From NCBI RefSeq assembly GCF_964656455.1, contig NC_135716.1, positions 77,042,484 to 77,106,483 on the forward strand: a DNA stretch of 64,000 nucleotides, in the 5' to 3' direction. Origin of the DNA: Halichoerus grypus. Lineage: Eukaryota > Chordata > Mammalia > Carnivora > Phocidae. Both the position numbers and the translations under genes were made by a program. This document shows positions 1 to 14,529 of the stretch, in pieces. How positions within the stretch are numbered: the stretch's first letter is position 1; each line of letters begins with the position of its first letter. The notes below the pieces were generated by a model that was not told the DNA's origin, made no database searches, and saw only the letters and a program-made list of their open reading frames with translations.

Positions 1-775
1 AGTGTAATAAAGAAAAACCGCATTTATAATCCATCAGCTGAGAGGAGCTCGAGGGGCCGGAACTGGAACTTCTGGAAAATTTTTCAGGACTTGCTTCATG
101 AGGCCTTTCCTAAACTAGAGAGCAGAGAACCAAGTCTCTAGTCTAGTCTTAGATATAGCCAGCTAGCTTCAGAATAGTTATGCTAAGGTGGCCAGACTCA
201 GTAAACATTTGAGCGTTTGTTTTTCTTTAATATGCTCTTTTTGTGTAATATAATAGGATGGAGAAACCATAAGAAATTAATTGTATCTTGTGTCAATGCA
301 TGAGATGTTTCTTTTTATCTAGTTAATGATTACCTAATCTTTTGCTGATTCCTTTTACTCCCCTTCCTTTATCTACCTTTGCACTATTTTATGTCTCTTT
401 GTTATACTCCAAGGTGTTCACAGAGTGAAACCTAATCTTGTCTGCTTACCGTATGTTACTGTCCCTGAATTCTTATAAACTCACTTAGAAGTCTTCCCAA
501 AGATGCCTTATTTTATACAACTGAAATTAGTAATAAAATATCTTTGGAACTTACTAAGAGATGTTTTTACATTATATATTTCAGTTCTTACTGAGAAACT
601 TTACACTAGGTTCGTAGAAACCAAATAACTGATTCACCTGCTCCCTCTTGTGGTAAATACTTAGTTTTATCCATAATGCTTTTATTTGCAGTTATTAACT
701 CTTGATAACACTTATTATTAGTGAGAACAGAGATTTGGATAGTCCAAAGAGATTTTAAAAATTAGGAGGATGTGG

Positions 776-954
776 CTGGTGTGCTCAACCTGGGCTGCAT
801 TTAAGATTATCTGCAGGGCCTGGGCCATACCCTAGGAGATTCCCTCTGCCTGCCTGGGTTGGGAACCAAGCATTTACAGCTTAAATTAAATTTAATCTAC
901 TTTTAAATATAATTTAAAAATTCCCAGGTATGCAGTCAGAGTTGAGAACTACTT
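776..954. mobile_element. MER5A-like hAT-Charlie nonautonomous DNA transposon
   Basis: The left end reads tgctcaacctgggctgca and the right end reads cagagttgagaactact, which are degenerate inverted copies of one another as in MER5A (ctcaaccctggctgcac / gttgagaacc). The internal ctgggcca..ccctaggagattc also follows the family. The length of about 180 bp fits. It is an ancient eutherian repeat inside a PCMTD1 intron. Confidence 0.75.
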
Positions 955-1039
955 AGAGGTTATGGTTTTGCTTCTATAGCTAATCAGTTCTGTATACAAA
1001 GAGAGGGCACGTTACGATTTTTAATAATTTGTACCCATT

Positions 1040-1235
1040 TTGTACTTTATAGTGGGTGAAGCACTTGTACATAATTTACTTGATTTTCCCAGGAACCCAT
1101 TTTATGCAATAGGAAAGACTTCAAAGGGTAAGTTACTGGTCTCAGATTATGCAGCTGTTAGGAGGAGGAACCAGGATTGGAAACTAAGACATCTAACCTT
1201 AAATCCACTCTCTTTCCTACTGCTCCCTAGAATGT
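1040..1235 (-). mobile_element. MIR SINE fragment
   Basis: Reads as the complement of a MIR: near the middle aagggtaagttactggtctc and cagattatgcagctgttagg resemble the MIR core (aagttacttgcccaaggtca, cagctagtaagtgg), followed by ggaaccaggattgg and a distal cttaaatccactctctt. Diverged, as expected for this old family. The 65-codon open frame over it has no other support. Confidence 0.55.
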
Positions 1236-4200
1236 AGATCTGAGTCCTCAATTGAAATGATGGATCTTAAATTAGTTTATCTTGAGAGCTCTTCTAGTTT
1301 ATGTATCATGAAGTTTTTTTGTTTTTTTTTTTTTTTTGCCTGTGGCTGTGTTCTGTAAATTAGCTTTACACAAAATACTGAAGGCACTGAAAACTTGATT
1401 AAAACGTGTGAAGCTCTCCTGATTTCCCTGGATTGCCTCAGGCCAGCTCTGCCCTGCATACCACACTCAAAACGGCCTTTCAGGGTGCCTCAGAGAACGA
1501 AGCTGGAATATTGGGTGTCACATAGGGTCAACATTGATGTAAAAAAGAGATATATATGTTGAATAGGCACCTAAACCTAATAATTATTGACCTTTATATA
1601 ACATATATGGTTTTATTATTGACTGATATAAATGAGCTAGATTAGATCCAACTACTACAAAGGAAAAATAGTCTCTAGATTTTATTATATTGGAATTTTG
1701 TTATATTTGTTACTGCTCTTAATAAATAGGCCTTTGCCAGCCTTAAAAATCACATCTAATATTACATAGGATACCTAGGTTTTTCTAGTAACTATTTGTC
1801 TTAATAAACACTTCTTGTGTTTAATTGATTTCTGTGTACTGTGTATATTTCTATTTTTCCTTTAATGTTTACCTATTAAAGATAATGGTCAACTGTTAGT
1901 ACTTTTATTTTTTTATATGTATTACAAAAATGATGCCTTTCTCATTTTATAGAAAAACCTTCGCATTGGCAAATACAAAATAGCATTGGAAACTATTGAA
2001 TACAAAATTAAATTTATGCTTTATCTGTTAGATATGGTGTTAGAAAGTGTTGACAAAGTTTCTTTTGGATACTGTTTCATTTTTTTCCATTGACCTTTCC
2101 ATTGTACCTTTCTGCCAGAATTACTTTCTATTGTTTATTTTATTAATTTGAAAACCTTATACTCATGTTTTTCTCATCTCTTTGACTAGCCCAATATTTT
2201 TTGTTGGAAAAAGTTACAGGTATAGTCAAGACACTTTAGACAAAAGGGTGTAATGATGGAAATGTGTCTGTCCTTCTCACCCTAGATCTCTTAATCCCTT
2301 TCTTTAGAAGCAGCTATGTATGCTTTTTTAGTTTTGTTTTATTTTTCTGTTCTATTTAATATAGATGTCAAATATGAGTTGTAATAAACAGTATCACTCT
2401 ACATTTTTATCATACACTTTATGTGTTCTAGTTGCATATCACATTCTAAATAAATGCGATATTGGTGACATTGCTATTTAAGTTCTGCCTTTTAATAATG
2501 CATTCTTTTAGATTTATAGATTTATTTTCAATATGTTAATTATTATTCAGTTTATTAGTGATAAAGGTGTGTCTCCGTGTTATTTAAATTAATTTCATTC
2601 ACTAAGAAATCATAAATGGTGTTTTTGCACTAGAAGTTAATGGTCTATTCTGCATGTTTGTTTATGATAATGTCAAATCCTTTATATGTTAATGAAATTG
2701 TTTTCATTTTATGTCAAGGTAATGTGAAAAGTTATATGAAAAACATTCTTAAGAAATTTTCTTAATGAACTTTAACCTTATTTCCAAAAGTTGCCACTTT
2801 GGTTTTAGACAATAAGCAGAAAGCAAGGAAAGGAAAAAGAGACCAGTGGTGTCTTTAAGTGATGAACACCTGTGTAGTCCCTTTGATCTAGAACTCTGAA
2901 GGTCAAAGTCCCTGTTAAGAAAGCAGTTTGAGAGACTGAATAGAAGCCTTGATTTCCAGATGATTTACTTGACACCTCTATTATAGTGCTTATGCATTTG
3001 GTCTTAACAGGAAGCTTCAAATTACAGCAATATTGATGTTTTTCATTGATCTCTTACCCATGTAGCCGTAGTTTTGTTTTGTTTTCATAAAAATAGTTGA
3101 TTAGTATAGCTAGATGATGAAAATATGGAAGTCTCTGTTTTACATTAAATGGATCTCCTTTAAAAGGGTAAAATGAATTCATTTCATAGAACAGTATTTT
3201 GCTTATGTACATAATATTAAATTAACTGGTTTAATTTGAGTTTTTTTAATGAGGAAAACTTTATTCAGTGTTTCCTAACATTCTTTGTTTCCTTATGGAA
3301 ATTCAAGTTATCGAAATATTCAGATTCCGTATAAATTAAAAAGAGACGTCACCGTGTGTTCTTCTGTAAGTTTATTTTTTAGCCACTTTATTTTTGAAAA
3401 CAGTAAATTTTTGTTTGACTCAGTTTATGATAAAATAAGGAATTACGAGAGGTCTTAAATGCTATCAGATGGATGTTCTAGTTTTCAAATGAAGAGCAAC
3501 AGTTCCATCGTAAGGAGACAGAAAACAAATCAAAACATTAAGATTGCATCAATCAGAATAACTTGCTTTAAAAATATAAAAACATTGCAAAGGGAGTTAA
3601 TTCTATCTGTTGTATTTTGACAGATCAGTACCTTTTTATTTACCCTTCTTATCTGAATACATTTTTCAAGTAGAACCAGTTTTTTTTTTTAATAATACTA
3701 ATCAAATGCAATATGATAGAAATGTAGTAGGTTAAAGCATCATCTGATTTTGGCTTGAAGATAGTCTCCAAACATTTTGGTTTAATTTTAATAATTTGGG
3801 TAGTTCTAGATCACTTTTTTTTTATGTGCCCTCTGAACATTCAAATGTGGTAATTGATGACTGTCTTTTATTATTTAAAAAATTTTAGAGGTCAGTAGAA
3901 CTCCACCATATTATTGTATTTTTAATGACATTCAGTAGGGGGCATATCGAGTTAATTAGTTCTTAAGATACAAGATACAGAAAATATGTATGTATAAGAG
4001 AGAGAAAATAAACATACACATACTTTTTCCTAGGAGACCAATTTCAAAATAAAACAAAAATATAACAAAAATGTGGAGTGGAAAACCCTGTTTGGCTCAG
4101 TTTTGGAAGTTCAAAAGCAATTAGCCTAACTAGATGAGATGGTGTTACTTTCATGTGCATCATGGGGCAGGCAATAATGCACAGTAGCTTTAGGAAATGT

Positions 4201-4811
4201 GAATCCTGTTTGGTCATATTCTCAGCGAGTATACCAGGGTACCATCTGTCGACCATCTCCCGGGCTCGCTCTCTCCTTTTCTTCATTCCTATGATGTCAC
4301 TTATCCATGGCTATGGGTAAAAGAAATACTAAGTGAAGTGTGAAGTATGCTAAAACAGGAGAGTAAGATCAGCTCTGCAATGAAGTGTCTTGATGGCCAC
4401 ATTCTGCTAGAGTTTGGGAACTCCAAAAGGCATAGAATGTGGTCTTGGCCCTCCAGGAATTTAGCATATAGGGGGGTGGTGTGAGATATTTATATAGTAT
4501 CTATGTTAGCCCACGGTTTCAGGCATTTTAGAATTATAAAATTTTTAGAAATGATAAATGAAAATGTAATGATAAAGAACTTAAACTTTATGTAGGAATA
4601 TTATTTCTTTGTCAGTATTGTCCTGACGGATAAGCTACTCCCTTGAGAGAAATCTATAACAGCCTTTCTATTTTTCTTTTCTTCTTTTTTAAATTAAAAC
4701 CATGCAAATAGTGAGATTTTCATTCAGCTTTTTAAATCTGGCTAGCAGATGTGCACATCTTTAAATGCTCCTGTGATAGATAAATGAGCAGAAATTAAAA
4801 GAGCTCTGTAA

Positions 4812-4964
<153 letters not shown>

Positions 4965-7900
4965 TAAGTATTCATATCTATAGTTTTGGTTTGAAAGCAG
5001 TTGATAAGTAGAAATATATGACATGTCTATTTCTCAGTGCTAGTAGTTTATTGATCCTGAATTGCTCAGTTGACTGCAGCAAAAATCAGTGTGGTATAAA
5101 ATGACGGAAGAAATTAAGTTAGAAAAATTATTTGATGCTATAATTTTTGTTCTATGTAAGTCTATAGTAAATTACAAATAACTTATAATTCTGTATTACT
5201 GTCACTTTATTAGTGATAGTAGGGTAATGTTTCATTCATTAAATATACAAGTACCTTTTCTAAAAATAGAATGTAAAGATGCTTGGCTTGAGAGAATTCT
5301 GTTCTGGAACGGGTTTTATACCTTTGGAGTGATAATTTAATAGATCTGCCCTCTTTATAAAATGAGGGTGATACATGTTAGCATACAAACGACTTTCTTT
5401 AAATCATTCAATTACCTTGTTATCACAGAAATACCGTGATCTATTTTGTGACAGGGTTGTGTTTGAGCAATTTCTTTAGAAAACCATTGTTTGGAACTCT
5501 TTATTTTGTCTTAGAAGAAACACTGCACAGACTTTTGGTCCTTAGCCTGGCAGGGGAGTCTTCTTGTGTGTAATGTTCCTAAAATTCAGCAATGACAGTA
5601 CTATGCGGCAAGGGTGTCTTATGCTAAAATTCATGAACTCTTGTGAGTTTATGTAAAATTTGAAGGCATTTATATCTTCCAACTAGTCCTATTTTTAAAG
5701 GAAGAAAGCTCTAAAATCTTAGAAACACTAGCTTAGAACTCAGTCACCTTATACAGCAAAGTTTTAGTACAAAACCAGGGTTCCAACTTGGCTTGTTGGG
5801 AGTGGGTCTTCCTCACTCATCTCTAGACCCTGGCCATGACCATGGAGGTGAGAAACTTGGGGGTCTGAATCAGAGCTGAGGGCTTCTTCCCAGAGAGTCT
5901 TAGGCTTGAGACAGTGCCATGAAGGAAGCAGAGAAGGCCCTGTGCATGTCTGCTGGAGTATATTTTCCTTTTTCTTCCCCTTCTCTGCCCTTTCTCTCCC
6001 TCCCCTTGCTCTTTGCTTTTACTCCCCTTGCCTTTGCCAGTGTGTGTCTATCCTCTGGCAAGTGGCACTTTGGTTGAAGAACAGAAAACTGCTGCAAAAT
6101 CCTCAGTGTTATAGAGAGGGAAGGGGAGGTCTTGTGTATAGGTGTGATTGTAATTGGGTTATTAAAGACCTCAGTCAGGCAGGCTTAAGAGAATTGGAAA
6201 ATACTCAGGTTTATTTTGTTCTATAAGTAATTCAGCGTATTTGAGCAAGCTATTTGAATTTTCTGCATCAACTTGCTGAACACCATCCTTTATCTTATTT
6301 ATGCTTGTCTTTATAAATAATTAAAATTTAATTCACATTTGAATCATTTTTCAAGTGCTTACCGTGTTGGTTCATATTCTGTTTCCAAGAATAACATGTT
6401 TGACAGAAATGAAATAGTTTCTAGCCTAAGTTATTTGATAAGAAGTTGGGATTCAATTTTACCATCCTTTTGTGTCTAGTGTTTCTGTCTGTCTGATGAT
6501 TTGTAGCATGTTAAATGCTTAAGATATGAAATGAATATTTTTTATATTGTTTATTAGAGCTGTAGAATTTTGTTGAATTTATTGAATTCCTATTGTATGT
6601 GTTTTGATGTTGAAACAGTGTACACATAAGGACTTTCTGAATACATTTGGACTTAGAAAATATACAAGTACTATTAGTAAAAGCCAGTGTTTAAGGTCTA
6701 TCATAAGGTCTATTATACGTTAGATAGTAATACATTTCAGGCAGAACACACTCAAGGATGAACCTTGAATCACTGAAGCACCTCTATACAAGTATCTGTG
6801 GAGCTCAAGTTTATTGCTGACAAGTGGGCATGGTCCTGGGAAACAGTAAAATATGTCATTATTCAAAGCATTTCTATATTGATGTAATTTAAATATTAAA
6901 TAATCCATAACAGATAAGTTTGAAGACTGTATATATTTGTGTCTCAGTTTAAAAAAAAAATTCTAAAATTGTTTCCATATAATTGTAAAATGATTAGATT
7001 TCCTTGTATTTCTTGAGTTTTGTTGTTCTGTTATACAGATTTGTTATTCATGAAATGATGAATCATAAAATATGGTGACATGACTGATGTGAATGTTTCT
7101 TTATAATCTTCAGTGGTCTTGTTATTTTAGTTAAAATAATCAGTCAGACTTTGTAATATAGTTGTTTCTGAAGTGTTGCAACTTATTTTTAAAACAGATT
7201 CAGACATTAATAAACTAGTCTGAAAAAATTAGTTCTGGAAATGTTATCTATTCTGGTTTTCAGTAGTGTTCTAAAGTATTAGTTAAATTTTTCAGATGAT
7301 AAAAGTATCTTGCATACAAAAAGTAGTAAGTACTGGGAAACTTTCATTTTGCATAGAGTAGTGAATGGTTGGAAGCTTAGTAAAGTCGATGTGGAACTCA
7401 TTGGGCTTCTTTTTTGGTCTTTATATTATTTGGTTTTGGTGATAGAAATTCTAAAGGTATAATAGTTTTCTTTCTATCTTGTGTTTTGATGATTTCTTCG
7501 CAATTTTTCTTGATGTTTGTCGATGATATTTTATTTATGGTCAATTTTTTGAATTTGAAAGACTTGTGGAGCAAAGTGATTTTGAAAATCCCATTTCCAA
7601 GCAGTTTCATTATATCTAATTGTATACAGGTTATCAAAATACATATATTAATTAACCAAATATAAATAAACTCTGTTAAATTGGTTGCTATTTTTGTATT
7701 CCTTAGTACCAGATCATCCTTGATTATGTGTAGTGCAGAATAGATAGCTAAAACCTAAACTCTTCCAATCTTACTTATCCTGTTTGTGTGGATCTTTTTT
7801 AGTCAGTTCTTTTTTCAGAAGTGTTGTTACATCACTTATGATTTAAATTGCATCTTATGTATCTATTGGAGATCATAATGAACTCTAAATATAGTAGGTG

Positions 7901-8285
7901 GGAAAGAACCTATAAACTCCTCAACCTTAAAATATATATTTAAGGTAAGGTGACCTTTTAAAAAATACAAATGTGTGTTTTTGTGTGTGCTTTATAAAGC
8001 AAGCTTGGTTCCTGAGTCTTGAAAGTAGTAGTTCTTCTTTTAGAAGAAAGAATCTTTATTATAATGTATGTACGTTACTTTTCTTTCCATGTATCCATGT
8101 TTCCATGTACTCCTGTTATCAGCAAATGAAATAATTTGGAGAGGCTACTCTAAATTTACTGTATTTGGAGATGGGCAGGAAGGGGGAGCTCTCTTGTATG
8201 GTTTATCCCTTTGCTCTACCTGTGGTATTTCCAGATTCGCTGAAATTCCCTTATAAAACTGACATTTAATTTCAAAGGTCCTTCT

Positions 8286-8498
8286 AAACACTGGCAAAAC
8301 TTTTGCAGCAAAGGACCAAATAGTAACTATTTTGGGCTTCCTGGGCTAAATGATCCCTGTGGCAACTGCTCAGCTGTGCCATTGTAATGCAGAGGCAGCC
8401 TTAGCTACCAAGAAAGGGAATGGGCATGGGGTGTTCTAGTAACACTTTATTTACAGAAACATACAGCAGGCCGGATTTGGCCTGTTTGCTGCCCCCTG
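8286..8498 (+). mobile_element. MER20 hAT-Charlie DNA transposon
   Basis: Near-complete length (213 bp against a family length of about 219). Diagnostic stretches in order: ggcaaaacttttgcagcaaa, ccaaatagtaactattttgg, tgtggcaactgctcagctgt, aacactttatttacagaaac and ggccggatttggcctg. The ends form the expected imperfect inverted repeat (actggcaaa at the left; tttgctgccccctg at the right). MER20 copies act as enhancers or insulators in some mammalian tissues, but nothing here shows that this copy does. Confidence 0.85.
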
Positions 8499-9089
8499 TT
8501 CTGCTCTTCACACAAAAACTCTTCAGAATACGTTTATTTTAGCCCACTCTGATCTAGACAAGTTTTTGGGCCTGGGTTTTAAAGGCCCTTAGGTATCTGG
8601 CTTTCATGAGGGCAGAAGTTTGGAGAAGGTCAAATTATAATCAGTATTTGTGCTTGAACAGGAAACAAAATAATCTCTCCAGTTATAGTAACTTGGAAGA
8701 GTAAGTCAGTTAAAGTAGCCTGAATTATAAACCTTTACCCTCTAAGTACTTTGCAAATGAGTTGATAATTGGTATAGCATTTGTTTATAGCAATATTTAT
8801 GTACTTCTACGTGTACATGTGCATGAGGTTGACTTAGCTCTCTGGAATGCATGCTCTGGAATCTGCCATTTCCTTACAACAGATCAGTCCATCCTCTCTC
8901 CCCTCCGTTTCAAGGATACCGTAGCTGACTTTGGAAATACTCTAACATCAGTAGCCAAATGAGTGCAGCATGGTCTGATTTATTTGAAGATTTTCATTCT
9001 ATTTGAAAAGGGAGGACTTTTGTTTCTATATAGTTTGTCATATAAATGAGTCATGATAGGAGTACTAAAAACAGTAATGAGATAATAAA

Positions 9090-9245
9090 AAATAATAGCA
9101 CCTAATATGTATTGTCTCTTCATTAAGTACCACGTACCATTCATTCTGAGTGCTTAGCTCACAGCCCTAGAGGCAATATTGGTATCCACATTGCCCAGGT
9201 GGGAAAACTGAGGAATAGACAGGCTGTGACCTCATTAAGCCAGCC
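9090..9245 (-). mobile_element. MIR SINE
   Basis: Complement-strand MIR: aatagcacctaatatgtatt at the start, gagtgcttagctcaca, the core cccaggtgggaaaactgagg and gacaggctgtgacctcatta in family order. The core gives a confident family call. Confidence 0.7.
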
Positions 9246-12055
9246 TTTTTATTTAGTTCTGATTTAGATATGATGATGTAAACACTGATTTATTCTAACA
9301 TTTCCTCCCAGCAGTAAGCTACTACCCATGAATTACTATCAAGCAACTTAGTCCCAGATAAAAAAGTTGAAGCAGCACTTACTTTTTCATCATCTCCTTC
9401 CCTCAGGTTAGAATTAAGGAATGCTGTTAACATGTTTAAATGCACCATAGCATTTTTATTACAAAGCATACCTACCATGTTCATTAATGAAACTCACCTA
9501 TGGTATGAGTTACTTTTGAGGGCAGAGATGACTGGGAGAGGCAATGCAGTCCTCCATTTTGGTTGAGGTATAAGTTTTAAGTTAAGTGCAGAGTTAGTAT
9601 AGTCTTTTGTATTTTAGAAGATTTCTTTAATTGATTTATGGCAGTATCTAGTGGCCTAAGTTTATCTTTAATTATAGGTTCATTTTTCATGTAATTTGAT
9701 TTGCATTGGAAAAATTAAATGCTTCTATATCCTGTCAATTTTATCACTAGAGTAATCCTGCTTTATCTTTAAGAGAATTATGGCATACTTGAAGTAGTTT
9801 TGCTATCTACAAATACATATTCAACATTATTTCAAAATATTTCTCAGATATTTGAATGTTTTGATACACCAATAATGTTCAGATGGTAGTTTTATAACAG
9901 TTACTACAGGTTGGTAAACAGTTTTTAATCATGACAAACATTCAAATGGTGGTAACAGAAATGCTTGAGAATAGTCATCAGGGCTATTTATCAGTTAAAT
10001 ATTTTAACATCAATGAGAAATGGCATGGGGAAAAGGTGGATGGCTTCAAAGATATTGTTAGGAGAATAAATTATTGTTGAAATACTGAAGGCTCACTTTT
10101 ATGTGATGTACCTGCACATTTCCTATAAAGTATTTAGAGATTGTTTTTGATCCTCTGGATTTTCCTAAAGCTTCATTCAATGGAAGAACACTGTATGTAC
10201 TTACTCTTAACACTTTGCTTTAAATAATGCTTGAATTATTCTGAGATGAGTTTGGTGCAGTTGGAAGGGAAAACACTTGAAAAGGTAACGTCTTCGATTT
10301 TTTGAATTTTACTTTGCTTAATTATTGATTTAAGAGTTTTTGAATGGTATAACTGCATTTGGAGATCAAGAGATAATGTTTCCATGGATTTTCTTCCCAA
10401 TGGAAAGTTTTGAAGTTGTGTCTTGTTTAAACTAAGTAGTCATAGCTCTTAAAACCCAAAATGTGTATTTTGACAGTGTTTTAAGAAAAAGAGGTTTCTC
10501 TGATTCATTTGGCAGATTGTTTTGGATGAGATATGAGAACAAGGTAGGATTCTCTCCTATGACCTTGAAATCCTTTATTCCATTGGAATAATTGTCTAAA
10601 CTTTCAATGACAGCATCCTGTGGCACATGATAAACTAGGTGTGCAAATTGTCAGCCCCCACTTCAACAGTGTATTGAAGGGGAATGTTGTTTTTTCTACT
10701 CTCAGTCAGCTCCTAGACCTAGACTATCCGTCTAAGAGGGAAGCTGCAGGGCAAGGCTAGGTCACCCTGATCTCCTAGCAGCTTATCAAAAGAATTATAT
10801 GGGCAAGTTGGCAAGGTCCCTGCTGTGAAGGAAATCACCTGTCCGTCTCCAGACGAAGATATTCCAACACGCACCTATAAAGAAAACCACTGCTAAGGTA
10901 AGTGATGAGAATCCCGGTGTTATTTTGGGCAAGTGTTCATGTTGTAAACCAAGATAATATGTGCTCTACATTTTTCCACAAATGATTTCTAGTGTACATT
11001 TTAGTAAGAGTGTGCCTAATATTTTTCCCTCTGCATAAGAGAGTCTAAAAACAGTTACTAGATTTTCAGATTTAAATCAACAAACGATTATATAAGTCTA
11101 ACGTGAATCAATTTGTAGTTATTACACACATTTCAGAACTGTTTATTTATTTTGTATACAGATAAGTTATATTGTTAGGTATAATTCAGTGTAATTTAGG
11201 AGTGTGAGTCCTCTCCATCTGGGAAATTGTGTTTTGGAAATCTTCTTCAAAGAATAAAAGTGATTGCTCCTTTTCATTTTACTGACAGACATAAAATTTT
11301 AATGAACTTTCCTAAATTAAGAATAAAAATTAGGTCAAGCACATGTGAATCATACTCTTATGAATAAAATAATAACCACATAGGAAATGCCATTTTGGTA
11401 TACCTGTTGCCTTCCCCACCCCCTCTCAGGTTTTGTATAGTATGTGGTTGATGTGAAAAAATGGAATTTGGATTTTCCTATTCACTATTTTTAACCTAGA
11501 TTTTATGTATAGATCTATAAATAGTGTAGTGCTTTTTTGTGATAAACTGAAAACTTCTGGTTAGTTTATTGCTGAAGTCTTCCAGATTATACACAAGTTG
11601 TATTTGTGGTTTAAAATATGTCCTTTGCCTCTGTAGAGGTTTGTGGAAACCTAGGTGAGTTGCAGCTTTCAGAAGATAGTAAAAGCCTACGGAAGAAAAT
11701 GTTTATTTTCCTGTCTACATTGGAAGACTGAGTAGGAGTTGTAATTTACTTTGGTAACATGGTAGCCATCATTCAGTTGTTTAGTTCTTTGTAAATATTG
11801 GCATGAGTGTGATCTGACATGAGTAGGAGCATATCCATAAACATTGGCCTAAACATTTTTAATCATAGACTTTCTCAAACAATATTGTTAGCCCTGGAAT
11901 TGGCATGGGTTTATTTATGTGAAATGCTATTAATAAAATAAGCCATAGTTATTAGAATACAAAATGTCTAAGTAAGATCCTCAACTGTGTACCTAGTTAG
12001 AAATACTAAAGCTCATCTCTAAGTCCTTTATCAGGAAAAATAATCCATTACCCAT

Positions 12056-12056
12056 T

Positions 12057-12112
<56 letters not shown>

Positions 12113-12156
12113 CACACGCATATATATAAAACATATATATATAATAATAATAATAT
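12056..12156. repeat. Compound (TA)n(TG)n(TA)n(ATA)n microsatellite
   Basis: A run of TA (about 12057-12068) passes into about 20 uninterrupted TG units (12069-12109). Then follow a short tacacacgca spacer, TA-rich sequence and an ATA run to about 12156. The open frame of repeated Cys-Val across it is a product of the repeat. Confidence 0.97.
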
Positions 12157-13236
12157 GCAATTTGAGAATTGTTTTGTATTCTTTACTGATGTGAAGGATT
12201 CATGTATTACTGGTAGAAAAGATCAACTCATAGTTACAATAAGGAATCACCAGATAGGACAGTATCTCTGGTAGATGTTTTTCTTAATAACCACTAAATT
12301 GGTAGTGTTACAGTTTTTCTGTGAATTTTCTACTATGTTCTAGATATTTTAGTGCCAACATTTAAAAATATACAGTGTTCTCCCCAATGTTACTTATGTC
12401 CTTGAAGTTTTACTATATTGTATCTAAAAATAGTCTAATCCTTTGGAACATCTCAAGTTCGATTAACTTTTCAGATTTGAGTATTCTATTAAAGGAGATT
12501 AATTGACTATGTTAAATGAAAGTGTAAAGATCCCATATGTATTTGTTAGAAATATATGTTCCATTTACACTAGTAGAAATAGATAGATTTAGAGATCTGA
12601 TTTTCAGTATAATGATCCTTTGTTTTACTCCCTAAATGGAAGCAAATATACTTGTTTTGATCTGCATTACTGGGGAAGAAAGCATTAAGTTGTTTCCTAA
12701 AATTATGGTGGCTTATTTAAGATCTTCAGAAAGGCCCAAAAAAGTGCCTTTCAGTTACAGGGCAGTTGATTTATTCATTAAAGACAAAGATTTTTTTTAA
12801 ATTATTTGAGTTTTTCTTTTTTTTTGCATTTTGAGAAAAACTGTATTCTGTAGCATGAAGTTATGGCTTTTTATAGTGATTAATTTAGTAAAACAAAGAC
12901 CATCATATTGATATAGAAAGTGTCATAGGCACATATTTTTTCTGTAACTTTCTGGGCAAGTTTCTCTTCTAGTCCTGAGGTTTTTTGGGGTTTATGTTCA
13001 AAGTTAGGTGGAAAAGTTGAGAAAACATTTGTTTTTTATGTGGTTCACTCAGTAAATGTATTTTGAGGACTGTAATAGGTAATGGAGATACATTTAAAAT
13101 TCAGAAGAAATATTCACAGACATAGTAGGAAAACCAGGAGAATGTTTCAAAGGAGAAAGTATTTGCAGCTCTTAGTTACAGGTGATAAGTAGAAGGGTAT
13201 TTCTTTAGTATCTTCAGTTTGTGTGGCTGTTGAAAT

Positions 13237-13275
13237 ACACACACACACACTCACACTCACCCACTCCTACACACA
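13237..13275. repeat. Short imperfect CA repeat
   Basis: The tract starts with eight or nine CA units, then ctcacactcacccactcctacacac. Interrupted, so likely old and fairly stable. Confidence 0.8.
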
Positions 13276-13324
13276 TAAATATAAAAGAAATATTGAGCTA
13301 TTTTATATTTATTTTGGACTAAAT

Positions 13325-13450
13325 CTTTGAAATCCCATGTGAATTTTATCCTTACAGTACATTTTGATTTGGACTAGCTGCATTTTAAAGGCTCAATATC
13401 CACATGTGGCTAGTGACTACCATCTTGGCTACCATGTGGCTCTAGATTGT
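13325..13450. mobile_element. Fragment of an ancient hAT-type MER element
   Basis: The stretch gctcaatatccacatgtggc, followed by tagtgactaccatcttggct, matches a common mammalian MER terminal region (agccacatgtggctagtggctacc). Family membership is from memory; only one end is clear, so the boundary and exact subfamily are uncertain. Confidence 0.4.
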
Positions 13451-13700
13451 CCTGTCTCATCGTTCAGATCTTGACATTTCTCAGGGAATCTTTCTCTGAT
13501 TCCCCAGGTCTGTCCATTTCCTTTCACCCTCAGTCTTATGGACTCCTATTCCTTTCCTTTAGAGCATTTATCGTGGTTGTAAATCTTTATTACTGCGATT
13601 CTTTGATGCTCATCTCTTCCACTAGATGTAGGCATGAGTGTTTCCCATTGTATCTTCAATCTTTATACACAACTGGTGCTCAGTAAGTAATATTTCGTTT
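13450..13700 (+). mobile_element. L2 LINE 3' end
   Basis: Follows the L2 3' region in order: tctcagggaatctttctctg (L2 cctcagggaggccttccctg), then ccactagatgtaggcatgag, tgtatcttcaatc, and the terminal ggtgctcagtaagtaa, equivalent to ggcgctcaataaatg. Diverged ancient copy. Confidence 0.65.
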
Positions 13701-14529
13701 AGTGAACTGTGCTTATTAGTAGTATAAGGAAATTTGACCAGAATCACACATCTGATTTTAAAATCAGGCACTAAATTCTCTTTAATTAATTTTGCTGGGA
13801 TGAGGACATATAAAATACCACTAATCTGAGAAATGGTTTTAACTGTAAGTTGTTTACTTGCAGGGGTGTTGTCCTAGGTAGTAGTTCTGTAAGCTAAAGT
13901 AGAAACAAGTAGAAAGCTTTTAAAACCGTAAGTGTATTTTTGAGTTGATTTAACAGACTTGATAAAAGAGGTTTTAATAATTTAATTTTTAAAATATAAA
14001 TTCCCTGCTCATATTCATCCTGAAAATAAGACTGACTTAAATTATCATAAAATTAAATTATTTAAGATGAATTTTTATAAGAATAAATATTTTTAGATAG
14101 ACTTCATTGAAAATAGTCTAACTTTTTCATTTTAAAGAATGCTTACTGTGACTTTGGTAGAATGATTAAACCACATGATCCACATTATCTTATTAGTTAA
14201 AAGTCAAGAAATTATATTTTGGCCATATTTTAGACAATCATAGGTTGTACCAGAGTCTTGAGTTTAAAAGGAATTTAAGCATGATCCCCAACTTAGGTAA
14301 GTTTACACTTCCTGTGTACTATGCAAGTAGAAAGAATGAGATACTGTTAAAATAGAGTTGGGTAAGATTTCAGTACTAAAACTGATATTTGAACTGTATC
14401 TTGAAGGGATAGTAGGCATTTATCAAGGGAAGAGAGGGAAGGGTATTTCAGTCAAAGGAACAGCATATACACAGATACAGGGTTTCAAAACATTTTGCAA
14501 TAGTTCCACTAAGCAACTAGAAGCAGACA

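Noticed and set aside
10860..10920. Possible alternative PCMTD1 exon ending at aag|gtaagtgatg
   Set aside because: A good donor-like string, but no open frame continuous with the PCMTD1 phases and no convincing acceptor; the flanking exons already join in frame.
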